DNA of 64,000 bases from an uncultured Bacteroidota bacterium. GTDB taxonomy: Bacteria; Bacteroidota; Bacteroidia; Chitinophagales; Chitinophagaceae. The position numbers were made by a program, and so were the translations under genes. Shown here one piece after another: positions 8,677-16,322 of this stretch (the first letter of the stretch is position 1; the number at the start of each line of letters is the position of its first letter). The notes under the pieces are model-generated. The model was not told the origin of the DNA. It saw only the letters and a program-made list of their open reading frames with translations, and did not search any database. Location: NCBI GenBank assembly GCA_903882805.1, contig CAIRYK010000078.1:62001-126000 (forward strand), given 5' to 3'.

Positions 8677-9156
8677 ATATATGCTTTGAAAAATAAGGCT
8701 GGTTGATAGCGCTGTACTCAAGCAATAAATGCAGCGTTATGTAAATGTAATAATTTAATTGATAATGCGAAACACTTATTATCGCAGGTTTAGTTATTTT
8801 TTATCTCGAATATTTCGGCCGCTATATACACCTTGTAACTATCATGTTGTTCAAAGCGCTGTTTTCTCAATGGCCGGTGCGAATGGATTGGCGCTTGAGG
8901 AAGTTCGTAGTTATATCTGATGCAGAGCTGCAACACAAAACGTTACTTGTCATTACATTTCCTTCATTCATATTGTCTTATAGATTGATACTCATCGCTG
9001 ATACCAATAACAATTGCGCAACGGGCGCCACTATTAAAACTAAGTGTCGCCCGTTGCGCAATATGTACTTTTGGGTGTTTCATCCCCATTTCACTGTTTG
9101 TTTCAGGCTGCCATTTATCCCCAACACAACTTTGGCGGTCATATGTACAGCTGTAG
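8677..9156. other. Intergenic region with a large inverted repeat
   Basis: Holds the upstream region of the beta-helix gene and the inverted repeat at 9013-9062. A plus-strand frame of 109 codons here has no family resemblance, and its coding is disrupted by the inverted repeat. I do not call it. Confidence 0.5.
9013..9062 (-). terminator. Long perfect inverted repeat, probable terminator of the serine hydrolase gene
   Basis: Arms of 15 bp (9013-9027 and 9048-9062, core TTGCGCAACGGGCG) pair perfectly. After one mismatch a further CAC/GTG pair forms, leaving an AT-rich loop. It lies 95 bp beyond the stop of the minus-strand gene at 9157 and has no strong T-run. Transcript end, processing site or protein-binding palindrome are all possible. 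Confidence 0.5.
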
Positions 9157-10569
9157 CTACTTTACTATCTTAATAGTCTGCCCAAGGCCGTCGTTTGTTT
9201 TGAGCGTTACAAAATACACTCCGTTTGACAAACCATTGAGGTTGGCAAATGTATAGGTTGGGCTACCGGTCGTAGCCATTGTGTGCTGCATAGCTACTTC
9301 ACGGCCACATACATCGGTTATGGCTATACTAAGCTCTTTTGGTGCGCTTAGGTTTACAGTCACATTTAGTTCGTTGCCAAAAGGAATTGGGTAGGTGGTT
9401 ATATCTATGCTGTTGGTATTAATGTTGGCAACGGCAGTGGGCTTAAAGGTGGTGTAGGTGCGCAGCAGCTCGCGCACCACAGGCAGTAGCGCCCACGAGT
9501 TTTTATCGTTGTCGTTGGTGAAAACGGTAATACTTGCATCTTTTACAGGGAAATACCACGATGAGGCATGGTAAGCAAGATCGCCACCATGGCCATAAGC
9601 TTCATACCCCAAAAAGTCGGATAGGTTTTTCATTTGCCCCAATCCATAAAGTCCGCCCTGCGAGCCCGGTGCAGATACCGTGCGGCGCGCCTCGGTCATC
9701 ATAGCCGCAGTTAGCAGGTCGCCACGCATATACTTGCGCATCCACCTGGTGCAGTCGGTGGGGGTGGCAAAGTAGCCACCTGCCGCCCCGGCAGTAGAGT
9801 TGAGCGATAAATAGCTCATATAAAAGTCGTGGGCATCGTCGAGGCTGCCATCGCCGGTAATGTCCAGCCAGCAGTGCGCCACAGGGCCTGTAAGGGGTTC
9901 GAAAGCTGGTATTGCAAACGAATTGAGCAGCAAAGGAGTGTAAAACCGGTTCCTTATCTCGGTATAGAAGGGTCGGCCGGTAACCCGCTTTATGATCATA
10001 CCCAATAGAAAATAGTTGGTGTTGGAGTACGACCACCTTGCACCTGCACTAAATAGTGGTGCGCCAATAAATCGCTCAATCAGCTCTTCGGGAGTCCATA
10101 TCCTCGACACATCGGCCATCAGCGAATCTTGGTTATGGGGGTGGGTGAGCACATCGTAAATGCCGCTGGTGTGCTGCAGTAGTTGCCGTATAGTAATATT
10201 GGGGTTTATATAGGGCATAGTATCCAGCCAGCGGTGCAGGCTGTCGTCCAGGCTCAGTGCTCCTTCATCGGCCAGTTGCAGCACACAGGCCGAGGTTATT
10301 GTTTTTGTAACGCTACCTATCAGGTAGGCGTCGGAAGTTGTTACATCGGCCAATGGCGATAGGGAAGATATACCGTCGGCATGAGCCCATACTGCTCCAT
10401 CGGCAAACTGTATGGCTGCGCTAAATGATTTAGCGCCTATCCTCGTGCGCATACTATCGAGCGTGCGGTTGAGCCGCGCTTCCAGTTCGGGGTTTACTAC
10501 TTGTGCATGGGTGGCATTTGTGGTCAGTATTATTGCTGCCGATAAAAGCAGTCGGGCTATTGTTTTCAT
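9157..10569 (-). CDS. Secreted serine hydrolase (class C beta-lactamase family) with T9SS sorting domain
   Basis: The 470-aa protein has a signal peptide ending near ATHAQ. The catalytic domain of the AmpC/penicillin-binding group shows SVTK (Ser86, Lys89), YSN (Tyr181-Ser-Asn183) and GHGGD (His327-Gly-Gly), the three expected active-site motifs. Residues of about 390-470 form a type A sorting domain (ITTYPIPFGNELNV, NGVYFVTLKTNDG, ending IKIVK). It is probably exported to the cell surface by the T9SS and acts as peptidase or esterase. Antibiotic hydrolysis is not implied. The gene precedes the beta-helix cargo gene on the same strand, separated by a hairpin. Confidence 0.9.
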   Translation of the reverse strand: MKTIARLLLSAAIILTTNATHAQVVNPELEARLNRTLDSMRTRIGAKSFSAAIQFADGAVWAHADGISSLSPLADVTTSDAYLIGSVTKTITSACVLQLADEGALSLDDSLHRWLDTMPYINPNITIRQLLQHTSGIYDVLTHPHNQDSLMADVSRIWTPEELIERFIGAPLFSAGARWSYSNTNYFLLGMIIKRVTGRPFYTEIRNRFYTPLLLNSFAIPAFEPLTGPVAHCWLDITGDGSLDDAHDFYMSYLSLNSTAGAAGGYFATPTDCTRWMRKYMRGDLLTAAMMTEARRTVSAPGSQGGLYGLGQMKNLSDFLGYEAYGHGGDLAYHASSWYFPVKDASITVFTNDNDKNSWALLPVVRELLRTYTTFKPTAVANINTNSIDITTYPIPFGNELNVTVNLSAPKELSIAITDVCGREVAMQHTMATTGSPTYTFANLNGLSNGVYFVTLKTNDGLGQTIKIVK

Positions 10570-10682
10570 CTTTATTGATTTTTATTTGTGCGTATTTCTT
10601 GTTTTGCTGTATCAAAATTATCGGTTGCGGCAATCGGACATTTGTTCAAAACTGCTAATTTGAAAAAGCTACCATGCCCGTG

Positions 10683-12062
10683 CTATTGCGCCAGCGCGCG
10701 CTCCATCCATTGGCAGGCATAGTCAAAAACCTTGGTGTTGAATTTTGTAGCGGCATACTTGCTATAGCCCGCCACATCGGCCTGCCACTTTATGTACTGT
10801 TCCATTGTGCCTATTTCTTCAAATGTGTGGGTGGTGCCGGGCGCCTGCCAAAAAGTTCCTTTGCCGGGGCGCAGCAGGTTTACATAGTTGATCAAGGCCT
10901 GGTGGTCGGTGGCATTGTTGGCTGCAATATCGCATTCGCCATAGATGGCCAGTACGGCTGCACGGCTATTTTTGAGAGCCAAAGCTACATTATGCTCGTT
11001 AAGTTCCTTATGGCATAGCGGACTCCTGCCCGATGCGGCAAGCCCGGTTTTTGTATCATAGCTCATTAGTTCACTCATCGCATTGCGGCCAGCTTCGGTT
11101 GCGCATAGGGTATCTATGTTTTTGCCACCATAAAAGTAGTCGTAAGCATAGGGTTTCATTTGTTCTACCCGTTGCCTCAAGTCGGCCAGGTCGTCGCCAT
11201 AGTATTGCGACTGTATTACATAGGCATCAAGCAAATAATCCATCCATGGTTTAAACACTGTACCATATACTACTATAGCCTTGGGCTGATACCTTGCGGC
11301 AAGCAATGGAGCCGTAACACCGCCCATAGAATGCCCAAACAAGAGTATTGCCGCGGTATCTACACCCTTCAAACCTAATAGATTCCGGTAGCCGGCATCA
11401 TACATATCCAGCTCGTCGTTGTAGCCCATTCTTTCGCAGGGCGGCATACCCATATTATCGCCCATGTCAGCCTTTTCCATCCGGTAGACAGCAAATCCAC
11501 GGTCTACCATCGCATTTATGGCCTTGCCTGTTATGTCTGTTTCGCTAAAATTGTCCATGGAGTAGCAGGGCAAACCCTGAAGGAAATAGATGGCGCCCTT
11601 GGGTTTTGCACCTTTCGGGCTCTTGTATATAGTGCGCACATAGCCGCCTTTGTAGGCAAACTCGCCATAAGCAACGGTTGCATTTGCGCTGGTTTCCATA
11701 GGCTTGGCTACGGCATTGCCGCTTAGGGTCTTTTCTTTACCGCCCCTTATCAGTTTTATGGTTACCTTATCGTTGCTGCGCAATGCCTTTGCCGGCAGCA
11801 GTATGTCAGCCGGCTTATCTATGCTTACTCCTTTTATTGCGGTTATTATATCATTGGGTAAAATACCGGTTGCAGCAGCAGTAGTGTTGGGCATTACCAA
11901 CTTCACTATAGCGCCGTGTGTATAGCCCAGCCTGGCTGTCAGGCTATCGGGCGATTGCGGATAGTAGCCAATGCCTAACGATGCCTTACGGATAATATGC
12001 TGGGCGTGGCAGAAAGCTGCGGCAACAAACAGGGTTGCCGCGGTTGTTGCAATTTTCAACAT
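10683..12062 (-). CDS. Exported PDZ plus alpha/beta-hydrolase protein
   Basis: Start ATG 12062 (MLKIATTAATLF) gives 459 residues and a clean signal peptide ending HAQ; the frame extends 12 codons further. Residues of about 20-110 form a PDZ domain (IVKLVMPNTTAAATGILPND, then ITAIKG). The rest is an alpha/beta hydrolase with nucleophile elbow GHSMGG (Ser245), acidic GECD (Asp378) and THTFEE (His412). A similar layout is seen in exported peptidases/esterases of Bacteroidota. Substrate unknown. An AraC-type regulator starts just upstream on the same strand (90 bp gap), and may control it. Confidence 0.85.
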   Translation of the reverse strand: MLKIATTAATLFVAAAFCHAQHIIRKASLGIGYYPQSPDSLTARLGYTHGAIVKLVMPNTTAAATGILPNDIITAIKGVSIDKPADILLPAKALRSNDKVTIKLIRGGKEKTLSGNAVAKPMETSANATVAYGEFAYKGGYVRTIYKSPKGAKPKGAIYFLQGLPCYSMDNFSETDITGKAINAMVDRGFAVYRMEKADMGDNMGMPPCERMGYNDELDMYDAGYRNLLGLKGVDTAAILLFGHSMGGVTAPLLAARYQPKAIVVYGTVFKPWMDYLLDAYVIQSQYYGDDLADLRQRVEQMKPYAYDYFYGGKNIDTLCATEAGRNAMSELMSYDTKTGLAASGRSPLCHKELNEHNVALALKNSRAAVLAIYGECDIAANNATDHQALINYVNLLRPGKGTFWQAPGTTHTFEEIGTMEQYIKWQADVAGYSKYAATKFNTKVFDYACQWMERALAQ

Positions 12063-12151
12063 GGCTTTTTTGGTAGCGAAGTACCAACAAATACCCATAG
12101 GTGTTTTGTCTAATCCTGCTAATTTTTATTTGGTAGCTGAACACCGGTCGG

Positions 12152-13066
12152 CTATTGTAGTTTCAATTGCTTGTGTGTGGAAGGCGGCACACCAAAATGC
12201 TTCTTATAAGCCTTGCTAAAAGAAAAAATGTCGGCAAAGCCACATGCTAATGCGGTGTCCCATACCGAGTTGTCGAGCGACAGCATATGTTTGGCGGCGT
12301 ACAGTCGCTTATGCAGCAGGTACTGATGCGGCGCCAGCCCAAAAACTGTTTTAAATAATCTAAAAAAGTGGTATTCCGACATATTGGCCTCCTGTGCTAT
12401 GCGCGCAGTAGAGAGGCTTGCCGTAAAATTACTGTCTATATATTCCCGACCCCGTATCAGCCTCCGGCACAGGTCGCGACGGGTAATTGTTTTTACAGTT
12501 TTTATCAGTTGCAAATGGCCAAACACTACTTCCTGATCGGCCACCAGTTTTTCGGCAAGCTCGTAAAACAGACCTGTGTTAATATCGTCGGTACAAAATT
12601 GCTTGCCTTGCACCTCGTTGCTGAGCGCGAGCAGTTTTTTGCCCAAAAGAGTATGTGCAGATTGGTACTGGTTTTCGAGAAAAAAATCGGTGGTGAGGTA
12701 GGTGGCAATAGAAGGGTCGGGGTAGGCAGTATCGGGACGCATAATACTGGCCAACACATCTATTAGCGCCGCATTGTCTATGTGTATACAAATGCCTTTT
12801 ACATTCTTTTTACTCTCTATCTCTACTTTTGCTTCCATAGCCCCGTTGAGCAACAGGTAGCTACCGGCAGCAACAGTATAGTGTTGTTTATTTATACTAT
12901 AGCGTTCTGTACCCTCAGCTACAAACTTTATGGCCAGCCCTGTAGAGTCTACTGCCCGGCTATATTCGCTCAAAGACGACAGTTTAAGCAAATTGCCGCT
13001 AAGACCATACTTTAGTATGGCTTGTTCTTTGCTGTAAAACAGAGGTTCGGGCTTGCTGTAGTCCAT
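12152..13066 (-). CDS. AraC-family transcriptional regulator
   Basis: A 304-aa protein. The C-terminal 100 residues carry two helix-turn-helix motifs of AraC/XylS type: LSTARIAQEANMSEYHFFRL, then VWDTALACGFADIFSFSKAYKKHFG, which closely follows the family consensus. The N-terminal 190 residues form a cupin-like sensing domain (ERYSINKQHYTVAAGSYLLL) for an unknown ligand. It may regulate the downstream PDZ-hydrolase gene (inference from proximity). A minus-strand CAAAATTA at 13105-13112 (TAATTTTG read on the coding strand) fits the -7 box about 40 nt before the start. Confidence 0.9.
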   Translation of the reverse strand: MDYSKPEPLFYSKEQAILKYGLSGNLLKLSSLSEYSRAVDSTGLAIKFVAEGTERYSINKQHYTVAAGSYLLLNGAMEAKVEIESKKNVKGICIHIDNAALIDVLASIMRPDTAYPDPSIATYLTTDFFLENQYQSAHTLLGKKLLALSNEVQGKQFCTDDINTGLFYELAEKLVADQEVVFGHLQLIKTVKTITRRDLCRRLIRGREYIDSNFTASLSTARIAQEANMSEYHFFRLFKTVFGLAPHQYLLHKRLYAAKHMLSLDNSVWDTALACGFADIFSFSKAYKKHFGVPPSTHKQLKLQ

Positions 13067-13207
13067 TATCGGGCTATTAAATTACATAGTGCCTATTTAA
13101 CTACCAAAATTAGTTGGTTTTTGCAGTGTAAATAGAATAGACCGAGCTAAAAGGAATAATATAAATGCCGTGTGCAGCACCCAACCTACACCTTCATGTG
13201 GCAACTA

Positions 13208-13846
13208 CTATCCATCTTTACGCGCCACCACACACAAATCTACTACCATACCCCCCTTGGCATCGGCATAGGTAATGCGTTGCTCGTCTATTATGGTGAG
13301 GCCATGGAGTGACATGGCGGGTAGCAAGTAATCGGCCTCATGAAAGTACATATACACCTCATCGCCCTTGCTCGATTGCTGTATGCCCGATTTGCTGTAG
13401 TCGTCTTCCATGGTGCTTATATACAGCAGTCCGCCGGTGGTAAGCAGGTGTGCGGCATCGGCAATGAGCCTCAACGCCTCTTCTTTAGATAGGTAGGGCA
13501 TTGCAAACCCAATAACAACAGCCTGATAGTCGGCAGGTAAGGCGGCAATGGTGCGGCAGTCCATTACCCTAAATTCCGCCTGGGGATTATTGGCTTGCGC
13601 CAGTGCCACCATTGTAGGTGCCAGGTCTATGCCGGTTAGTTGCAGGTCGGGGCGGCGGTGCAGCAGGTGGCGGGCTATATTGCCGGGGCCGCAGGCTATA
13701 TCCAGTACGGTACCATTGGCAACTATGTTGTTACACAATATATCTAAAAGGTTGCTGTATAGCGACACATCCATAAATCGTTCGGCATAGTGGTGTGCGT
13801 GCTTATCAAACACCGCAGCGGCTTTGTGTGCGTTATCTGGTTCCAT
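13208..13846 (-). CDS. Class I SAM-dependent methyltransferase
   Basis: A 212-aa protein with the SAM-binding motif I VLDIACGPGNIARHL at about residues 47-61, acidic motif II TGIDLAP near 72 and DCRT near 97. Such enzymes transfer a methyl group from S-adenosylmethionine; the acceptor cannot be told. N-terminal FDKHAHHYAERF is common in small-molecule methyltransferases. It is a single gene, divergent from the dioxygenase at 13996. Confidence 0.88.
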   Translation of the reverse strand: MEPDNAHKAAAVFDKHAHHYAERFMDVSLYSNLLDILCNNIVANGTVLDIACGPGNIARHLLHRRPDLQLTGIDLAPTMVALAQANNPQAEFRVMDCRTIAALPADYQAVVIGFAMPYLSKEEALRLIADAAHLLTTGGLLYISTMEDDYSKSGIQQSSKGDEVYMYFHEADYLLPAMSLHGLTIIDEQRITYADAKGGMVVDLCVVARKDG

Positions 13847-13971
13847 AGTCGTGTTTTTTTGGGGTGTAAATATAGAGGAGTTTTGGGGGTATAGATAGTA
13901 GCCCTTTAAACGATAATTTAGAATGAAAAATTCTAAATAGGTGCCAAACTTTTCTACAAAGTGCTACTTTT

Positions 13972-13991
13972 ATTGTGCAACAACGCACAAT
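13972..13991 (+). promoter_or_regulatory. Operator-like inverted repeat at the dioxygenase start
   Basis: ATTGTGC (13972-13978) and GCACAAT (13985-13991) are perfect inverted arms around AACAAC. The site ends at the ATG at 13990 and just before the ATG at 13996. It could bind a dimeric regulator or form a hairpin that hides the start; its position favours the 13996 start. Confidence 0.4.
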
Positions 13992-13995
13992 GGTT

Positions 13996-14721
13996 ATGAA
14001 CCTTCAACAACACAAGCAAGAAATAGAAGAGAAAGGGTTCTCCATCATCAACAATGTATTTACCCATGAGCATGTGGCGGTCTTGGTAGAGGCAATTGAG
14101 CAGGCTGATAATTCAAGCGCCAATTTTCGTAAAACCACCGGACTATATGCCATCAGGCGTTTTTTAAACGAAGTACCTGCTGTAGCGCCAATAATTTTTC
14201 AGCCTTCATTTATAGCTATGATAAATGAATTGGTTGGGTCGGACTACTTTGTGGTGAAGTCTATTTATTTCGATAAGCCGGAGGGCTCCAATTGGTTTGT
14301 ATCGTATCATCAGGATTTAACTATTTCTGTAAGCAATAAGTTGGAGATACAAGGATTTGGACCGTGGACAGTAAAACAGGAACAATATGCAGTGCAGCCG
14401 CCATTGGCAATTTTGCAAAGCAATATCACTTTTCGGATTCACCTTGATGATGCCAATGAAAATAATGGTGCACTACATGTAATACCCGGTTCGCATCTGA
14501 GAGGTATTTACCGACCTGAAACTATTGACCATAATGAGGAGCAGGAAACGATATGCAACGTAAGTAGGGGATCAGTAATGATTATGAAACCTCTATTGCT
14601 GCATGCATCGGGACGAACTACAAATAACCAAAAACGAAGAGTTATACATATTGAATTGAGCAACCAATCTTTGCCTGATGGCTTAACATGGGCGGAGCTA
14701 TTACTACTCTGCACTAATTAA
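13996..14721 (+). CDS. Phytanoyl-CoA dioxygenase (PhyH) family protein
   Basis: Counting from ATG 13996 the protein has 241 aa (ATG 13990 is an alternative). It shows the iron site of Fe(II)/2-oxoglutarate oxygenases: YHQD (His105-X-Asp107) and the distal LLLHASG (His203), with Arg215 of KRRVIHIE likely binding 2-oxoglutarate. ALHVIPGSH is characteristic of PhyH proteins. These enzymes hydroxylate small molecules; the substrate is not known. Base use looks AT-richer than in flanking minus-strand genes. It stands alone and divergent from the methyltransferase. Confidence 0.88.
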   Translation: MNLQQHKQEIEEKGFSIINNVFTHEHVAVLVEAIEQADNSSANFRKTTGLYAIRRFLNEVPAVAPIIFQPSFIAMINELVGSDYFVVKSIYFDKPEGSNWFVSYHQDLTISVSNKLEIQGFGPWTVKQEQYAVQPPLAILQSNITFRIHLDDANENNGALHVIPGSHLRGIYRPETIDHNEEQETICNVSRGSVMIMKPLLLHASGRTTNNQKRRVIHIELSNQSLPDGLTWAELLLLCTN

Positions 14722-14845
14722 TCCCCGTACTGCTTTCCCCTGACTACAGTTAAGCGTGCTATCCGACATGGCTTGTTCGACAGCAAATTGGAGATTGGGG
14801 AATATTTGTGACTACATACCGGGCAATTGGGAAATGTATAGCAAA

Positions 14846-15484
14846 TTACACTGCTTTGTGGAAATTTAGTAAATATAATCGTCTCTTGTAAAATTCATCG
14901 TTAAGAAACACTGCTACAAAGCCGCAGTCTTTATTGAAGTAAAAGGTGTCGTAATATTGGGGGTTTTTATACGCATAATGAATTTTATATACATCGTAAT
15001 ACGTATTGCCGCCTATGTTAAGTGTGGGATAAAATGTAGAAATAGCTTTAGGATACCTGTCGTCACTCGAAGGATATGTTCCTAAATAAAATGGCTTACC
15101 ATATAAAAATGAAAAATTTAAAGTTTGAGCATTATTATATAACGACAAGCTTGTTGCATCTGTAGAACGAAGAATGATATTCCAAGTGCATGTATCATAG
15201 CCAGCTCCACGATAGTACCCTATCATACCAATTCCAATACTTTCATAACCTTGAGTTCCAGTCATTTGAGGAGTCTTTACTCCAATTCCTAATACAGAAA
15301 TGCTATCTACCTTGCGCGCTACCGAGTCGTAAAATACCCAATAGGTACCCTTCTTCCAGTTAAAATATTCTTTTAGCTCTTTGCTTACGTAGTGGTACTC
15401 CGGTTCAGGTTTTTTGCAGGCAGGTAGGGTTGCTATGTAGCAAAGCACGCAGGCGGTAAGTAGGTAGTTTAGTAGTTTAGTCAT
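14846..15484 (-). CDS. Lipoprotein of unknown function
   Basis: A 212-aa protein with a lipoprotein signal peptide (TLPAC, Cys23) followed by KKPEPE. The mature part is rich in Tyr, Phe and Trp and looks like a beta-sandwich (WKKGTYWVFYDSV, TYYDVYKIHY, CGFVAVFL). Similar lipoproteins with a Tyr-Trp-Val motif are common in Chitinophagaceae and lack known function. Likely membrane-anchored. No partner gene is obvious. Confidence 0.75.
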   Translation of the reverse strand: MTKLLNYLLTACVLCYIATLPACKKPEPEYHYVSKELKEYFNWKKGTYWVFYDSVARKVDSISVLGIGVKTPQMTGTQGYESIGIGMIGYYRGAGYDTCTWNIILRSTDATSLSLYNNAQTLNFSFLYGKPFYLGTYPSSDDRYPKAISTFYPTLNIGGNTYYDVYKIHYAYKNPQYYDTFYFNKDCGFVAVFLNDEFYKRRLYLLNFHKAV

Positions 15485-15737
15485 TCTGCCGGTAATGGTT
15501 TATATGTTTGTTGCAAGTAAGGAATAGTAGATATAATGTCTCTACCGCTATATGTATTGGTTATGCAATAGTATATTTAATATTGGTGAACTGGAATTTA
15601 ACTTAGTGTTACAATTTTTGTGCCAAATGCGTATTTTTCTATACTGTTTTTTGGAATAATTGAAACTGAACGCTACATATGTATGGTTCAGTCAAATTTA
15701 GTCGAAAGGTAAAGCAATTATCTACAAATTACCCCAC

Positions 15738-15782
15738 CTCGCGTATCGAAGAGTCCTGCGAAGGGCAGAGACTCTTCGAGGA
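15738..15782. repeat. Hairpin repeat A, copy 1
   Basis: The core CGAAGAGTC and its complement GACTCTTCG enclose CTGC-GAAG-GGCAG, so the unit folds into a long hairpin. A near-identical copy lies at 16058-16099, where the right arm has two changes (GACAATTCG). Confidence 0.75.
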
Positions 15783-15813
15783 AATTAGAACAACTGCTGC
15801 ACTGTGGCTCTAA

Positions 15814-15921
15814 CTATGCCTCGTAGAGGCTTACCTGTTTGTAGTAATATATAATTGCAAAATGCTATGCCTCGTAGAGGCTATCCAATACACGAATGGG
15901 GTAGCCTCTACGAGGCATAGC
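15814..15921. repeat. Palindromic repeat B, three copies
   Basis: CTATGCCTCGTAGAGGCT occurs at 15814-15831 and as part of GCTATGCCTCGTAGAGGCTA at 15864-15883. The exact reverse complement of the latter lies at 15902-15921, giving a 20-bp inverted repeat with an 18-nt loop. Each copy is itself close to palindromic (CCTC-GTA-GAGG). Confidence 0.8.
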
Positions 15922-16057
15922 CACAATCCTGGGCAATTTTCTACAAACAGGGTTGCCCGCTAACGGGGCATATCGGTATTTTGTGGGGAGGGAGATACTC
16001 GCGCTATTCAGAGTGAGTAGGACGCATAAGAAATCTCATACCAAATCCCCCCAACTC

Positions 16058-16099
16058 TCGTATCGAAGAGTCCTGCGAAGGGCAGAGACAATTCGAGGA
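16058..16099. repeat. Hairpin repeat A, copy 2
   Basis: Second copy of the element at 15738-15782, same orientation, about 320 bp downstream. The changed right arm weakens the outer stem. Confidence 0.75.
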
Positions 16100-16274
16100 C
16101 AGTATCAGCATTATTGTATCGCAAATCACCCTCCGTGGCATCGGTGATATCAATTATTATCCGTGATTCAGACAGCAGTACGCATACCGTCATAACGCAC
16201 CCCACGCGATCCGGGCAGATATGCGCTTGCCCACACGACTTCGTAATTTCTTTCCGAGTCAGGGTGTTAAACGC

Positions 16275-16301
16275 CACAGCCGCCCGTGAGGGGCGGCTGT
16301 G
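16275..16301 (-). terminator. Hairpin after trigger factor gene
   Basis: CACAGCCGCCC (16275-16285) pairs perfectly with GGGCGGCTGTG (16291-16301) around a 5-nt loop, 21 bp beyond the stop codon. There is no long T-run downstream on the minus strand. Confidence 0.7.
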
Positions 16302-16322
16302 TATAGTAATTTCAATTGTCTA

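Larger units (their letters stand above)
15485..16274. other. Repeat-rich intergenic region
   Basis: No convincing gene. It holds two copies of a 42-45 bp hairpin repeat (15738-15782, 16058-16099) and three copies of a 20-bp palindromic element (15814-15831, 15864-15883, 15902-15921). A minus-strand frame (16008-16277) contains one repeat copy and is not called. Confidence 0.6.

Noticed and set aside
8844-9173. Plus-strand frame of 109 codons
   Set aside because: No family features; crosses a long inverted repeat and the end of the convergent gene.
9157-10569. Beta-lactamase as an antibiotic-resistance gene
   Set aside because: The active-site motifs are shared by many peptidases and esterases, and a T9SS sorting domain points to a surface role.
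16008-16277. Minus-strand frame of 89 codons beyond the trigger factor gene
   Set aside because: Contains a copy of repeat A and no recognisable domain.
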